A DNA stretch of 5,058 nucleotides from Acidobacteriota bacterium (GTDB lineage: Bacteria; Acidobacteriota; Vicinamibacteria; Vicinamibacterales; Vicinamibacteraceae): the NCBI GenBank assembly GCA_023429845.1, contig JAEZCY010000218.1, positions 1 through 5,058 of the forward strand, in the 5' to 3' direction. The position numbers were made by a program, and so were the translations under genes. The first letter of the stretch is position 1. Each line of letters starts with the position of its first letter. Under the pieces are notes generated by a model. The model did not search any database, had not been told where the DNA came from, and saw nothing but the letters and a program-made list of their open reading frames with translations. Below are positions 4,158 through 5,058 of the stretch, piece after piece.

Positions 4158-5058
4158 ATGCCGAACGCTGCTCCCCCGCCCGCCCGCCGAGTCACCACTC
4201 GCAACCTGTGGTTGATTACAGCCGGCCTGGCCGTGCTGATTTCAGGGGGACTGCTCGGGGGCACGTTCGCCCCGCGCGTGTCGTACATGCCACGCGCCGC
4301 GCAGCAACTCGCGGCCACTGCGCATCCACCCATACCGGACGATATCCAGGACGCCTGGCTGGTCCCTGCGGCAGGGGAGCGAGAGCGGATCGCGCAGCGT
4401 CCAGCTGTGCGGGCGCTCCGGACGGCGGCAACGGCCGTCCGCGCCAATCGCTATGACGAGGCGCAGTTTGCGCTGCAGTCGGCAAACCTGGCGGGCACAC
4501 CCCTCGAACCCTATACGGAGTACTACCGCGCGCTCGTGGACCTGCGGCAGCGTCGCCCCGCACCCGCGCGCGAGCGGCTCACGGCGCTGCGCCGTTCGCT
4601 GAGTGCCGGCCGACTTCGGCAACTCGCGCTCTCGGCCGAAGCGGAAGCCGCCCTCAGCCTGGGCGACCCCGCCGCTGCCGCGGCGCTGCTCGAAGAGCTG
4701 TACCCGGGTCTCACGAACAACCGCGACGTCATCCTGGACCAATGGGCGACCGCGACCCGTGCAGCTGGACGCGCGGAGGATGCCGCGCGCCTCTGGCTGC
4801 GCCTCTACTACGAGTTCCCGACGAGCAACCTTGCTTCATCCGCGCTTCGTCAGGCCGAGGCGACCCTGCAGACCACGGCTGTCGGCACACGCGATACGTT
4901 CACGCGCGACCTGACCCGCGCCGAAGCGCTCCTCGCCGCCGGCCGTGCGAGCGATGCCCGAGCCGCACTCACGGCACTCGACGCGCTGGCAGCGGCAGGT
5001 CCGGACGCCGCGCAGGCGCAGGCCCGCCGCGACCGCCTGCAACTGCGCCTCGCACACG
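4158..5058 (+). CDS. Membrane-anchored Slt70-like lytic transglycosylase, N-terminal part
   Basis: From the ATG at 4158 the frame is open for 300 codons and leaves the window. Residues 1-15 are polar and basic (PPPARRVTTRN). Residues 17-36 (LWLITAGLAVLISGGLLGGT) form a membrane segment or uncleaved signal anchor, placing the rest in the periplasm. From residue about 82 the sequence is tandem amphipathic helices of TPR/superhelix type: ANRYDEAQFALQSANLAGTP, YTEYYRALVDLRQRRPAPAR, LSLGDPAAAAALLEELY, AGRAEDAARLWLRLYYEFP and AGRASDARAALTALDALAAA. The LWLRLYYEFPTSNLASSA segment is the type I know from the Slt70-like proteins of Acidobacteriota, just before later repeats and the catalytic SLT domain. 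Such enzymes cleave the MurNAc-GlcNAc bond of peptidoglycan to form 1,6-anhydro ends. The catalytic Glu is beyond the window, so another TPR protein is possible. A stop at 4107 and no nearer ATG or GTG fix the start, although no clear ribosome binding site precedes it. The coding frame is certain; the enzyme name is inference. Confidence 0.85.
   Translation, partial: MPNAAPPPARRVTTRNLWLITAGLAVLISGGLLGGTFAPRVSYMPRAAQQLAATAHPPIPDDIQDAWLVPAAGERERIAQRPAVRALRTAATAVRANRYDEAQFALQSANLAGTPLEPYTEYYRALVDLRQRRPAPARERLTALRRSLSAGRLRQLALSAEAEAALSLGDPAAAAALLEELYPGLTNNRDVILDQWATATRAAGRAEDAARLWLRLYYEFPTSNLASSALRQAEATLQTTAVGTRDTFTRDLTRAEALLAAGRASDARAALTALDALAAAGPDAAQAQARRDRLQLRLAH

Overview
The window is GC-rich (roughly two thirds G+C by eye) and bacterial. 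The best clue to the source is the GAF/coiled-coil protein at 2630-3880. Its C-terminal helical block (RVARLLVSEIRLNRE... region) is a type I associate with Acidobacteriota, especially Vicinamibacteria-like soil genomes. The broken secreted protein at 813-1818 and the transposase fragment at the left edge fit that too. This assignment is inference from remembered families, not a search result.

The window has two halves, separated by an intact tmRNA gene (ssrA, 1950-2307, minus). The left half (1-1949) looks like worn accessory DNA. It holds the first 16 codons of a transposase leaving the left edge (minus) and an intact XRE-type antitoxin (140-412, minus). Next is its RelE/HigB-type toxin, broken by one missing base (399-715, minus), with a palindromic operator on its promoter (723-742). 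A lipoprotein-like or periplasmic secreted protein follows (813-1818, plus), frameshifted by one extra base in a G run and apparently truncated at its 3' end. Between it and the tmRNA lie short direct repeats (TACCCCCA type, 1657-1717) and nested palindromes (1843-1951) that touch the tmRNA 3' end. The 3' end of ssrA is a classic integration target, so the simplest reading is the scar of an integrated element.

The right half (2308-5058) looks like stable chromosome. A 322-base intergenic region separates tmRNA from the divergent GAF gene. It holds a near-consensus sigma70 promoter for the GAF gene (2546-2574), a weaker candidate promoter facing tmRNA (2480-2509), two small palindromes, and a protein-like minus-strand reading frame of doubtful status. 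The GAF gene (2630-3880) is intact. It is followed by a terminator-like hairpin and an imperfect 32-33 bp tandem repeat (3926-4045). The window ends inside an open plus-strand gene starting at 4158. That gene encodes a membrane-anchored helical-repeat protein that looks like the N-terminal half of a Slt70-type lytic transglycosylase; its catalytic domain would lie beyond 5058.

I see no clear new multi-gene system. The most interesting items are the decayed toxin-antitoxin/secreted-gene island abutting ssrA, the repeat structures at the ssrA 3' end, the unusual in-frame resume triplet of the tmRNA, the GAF protein with an unassigned C-terminal module, and the tandem repeat upstream of the transglycosylase-like gene.
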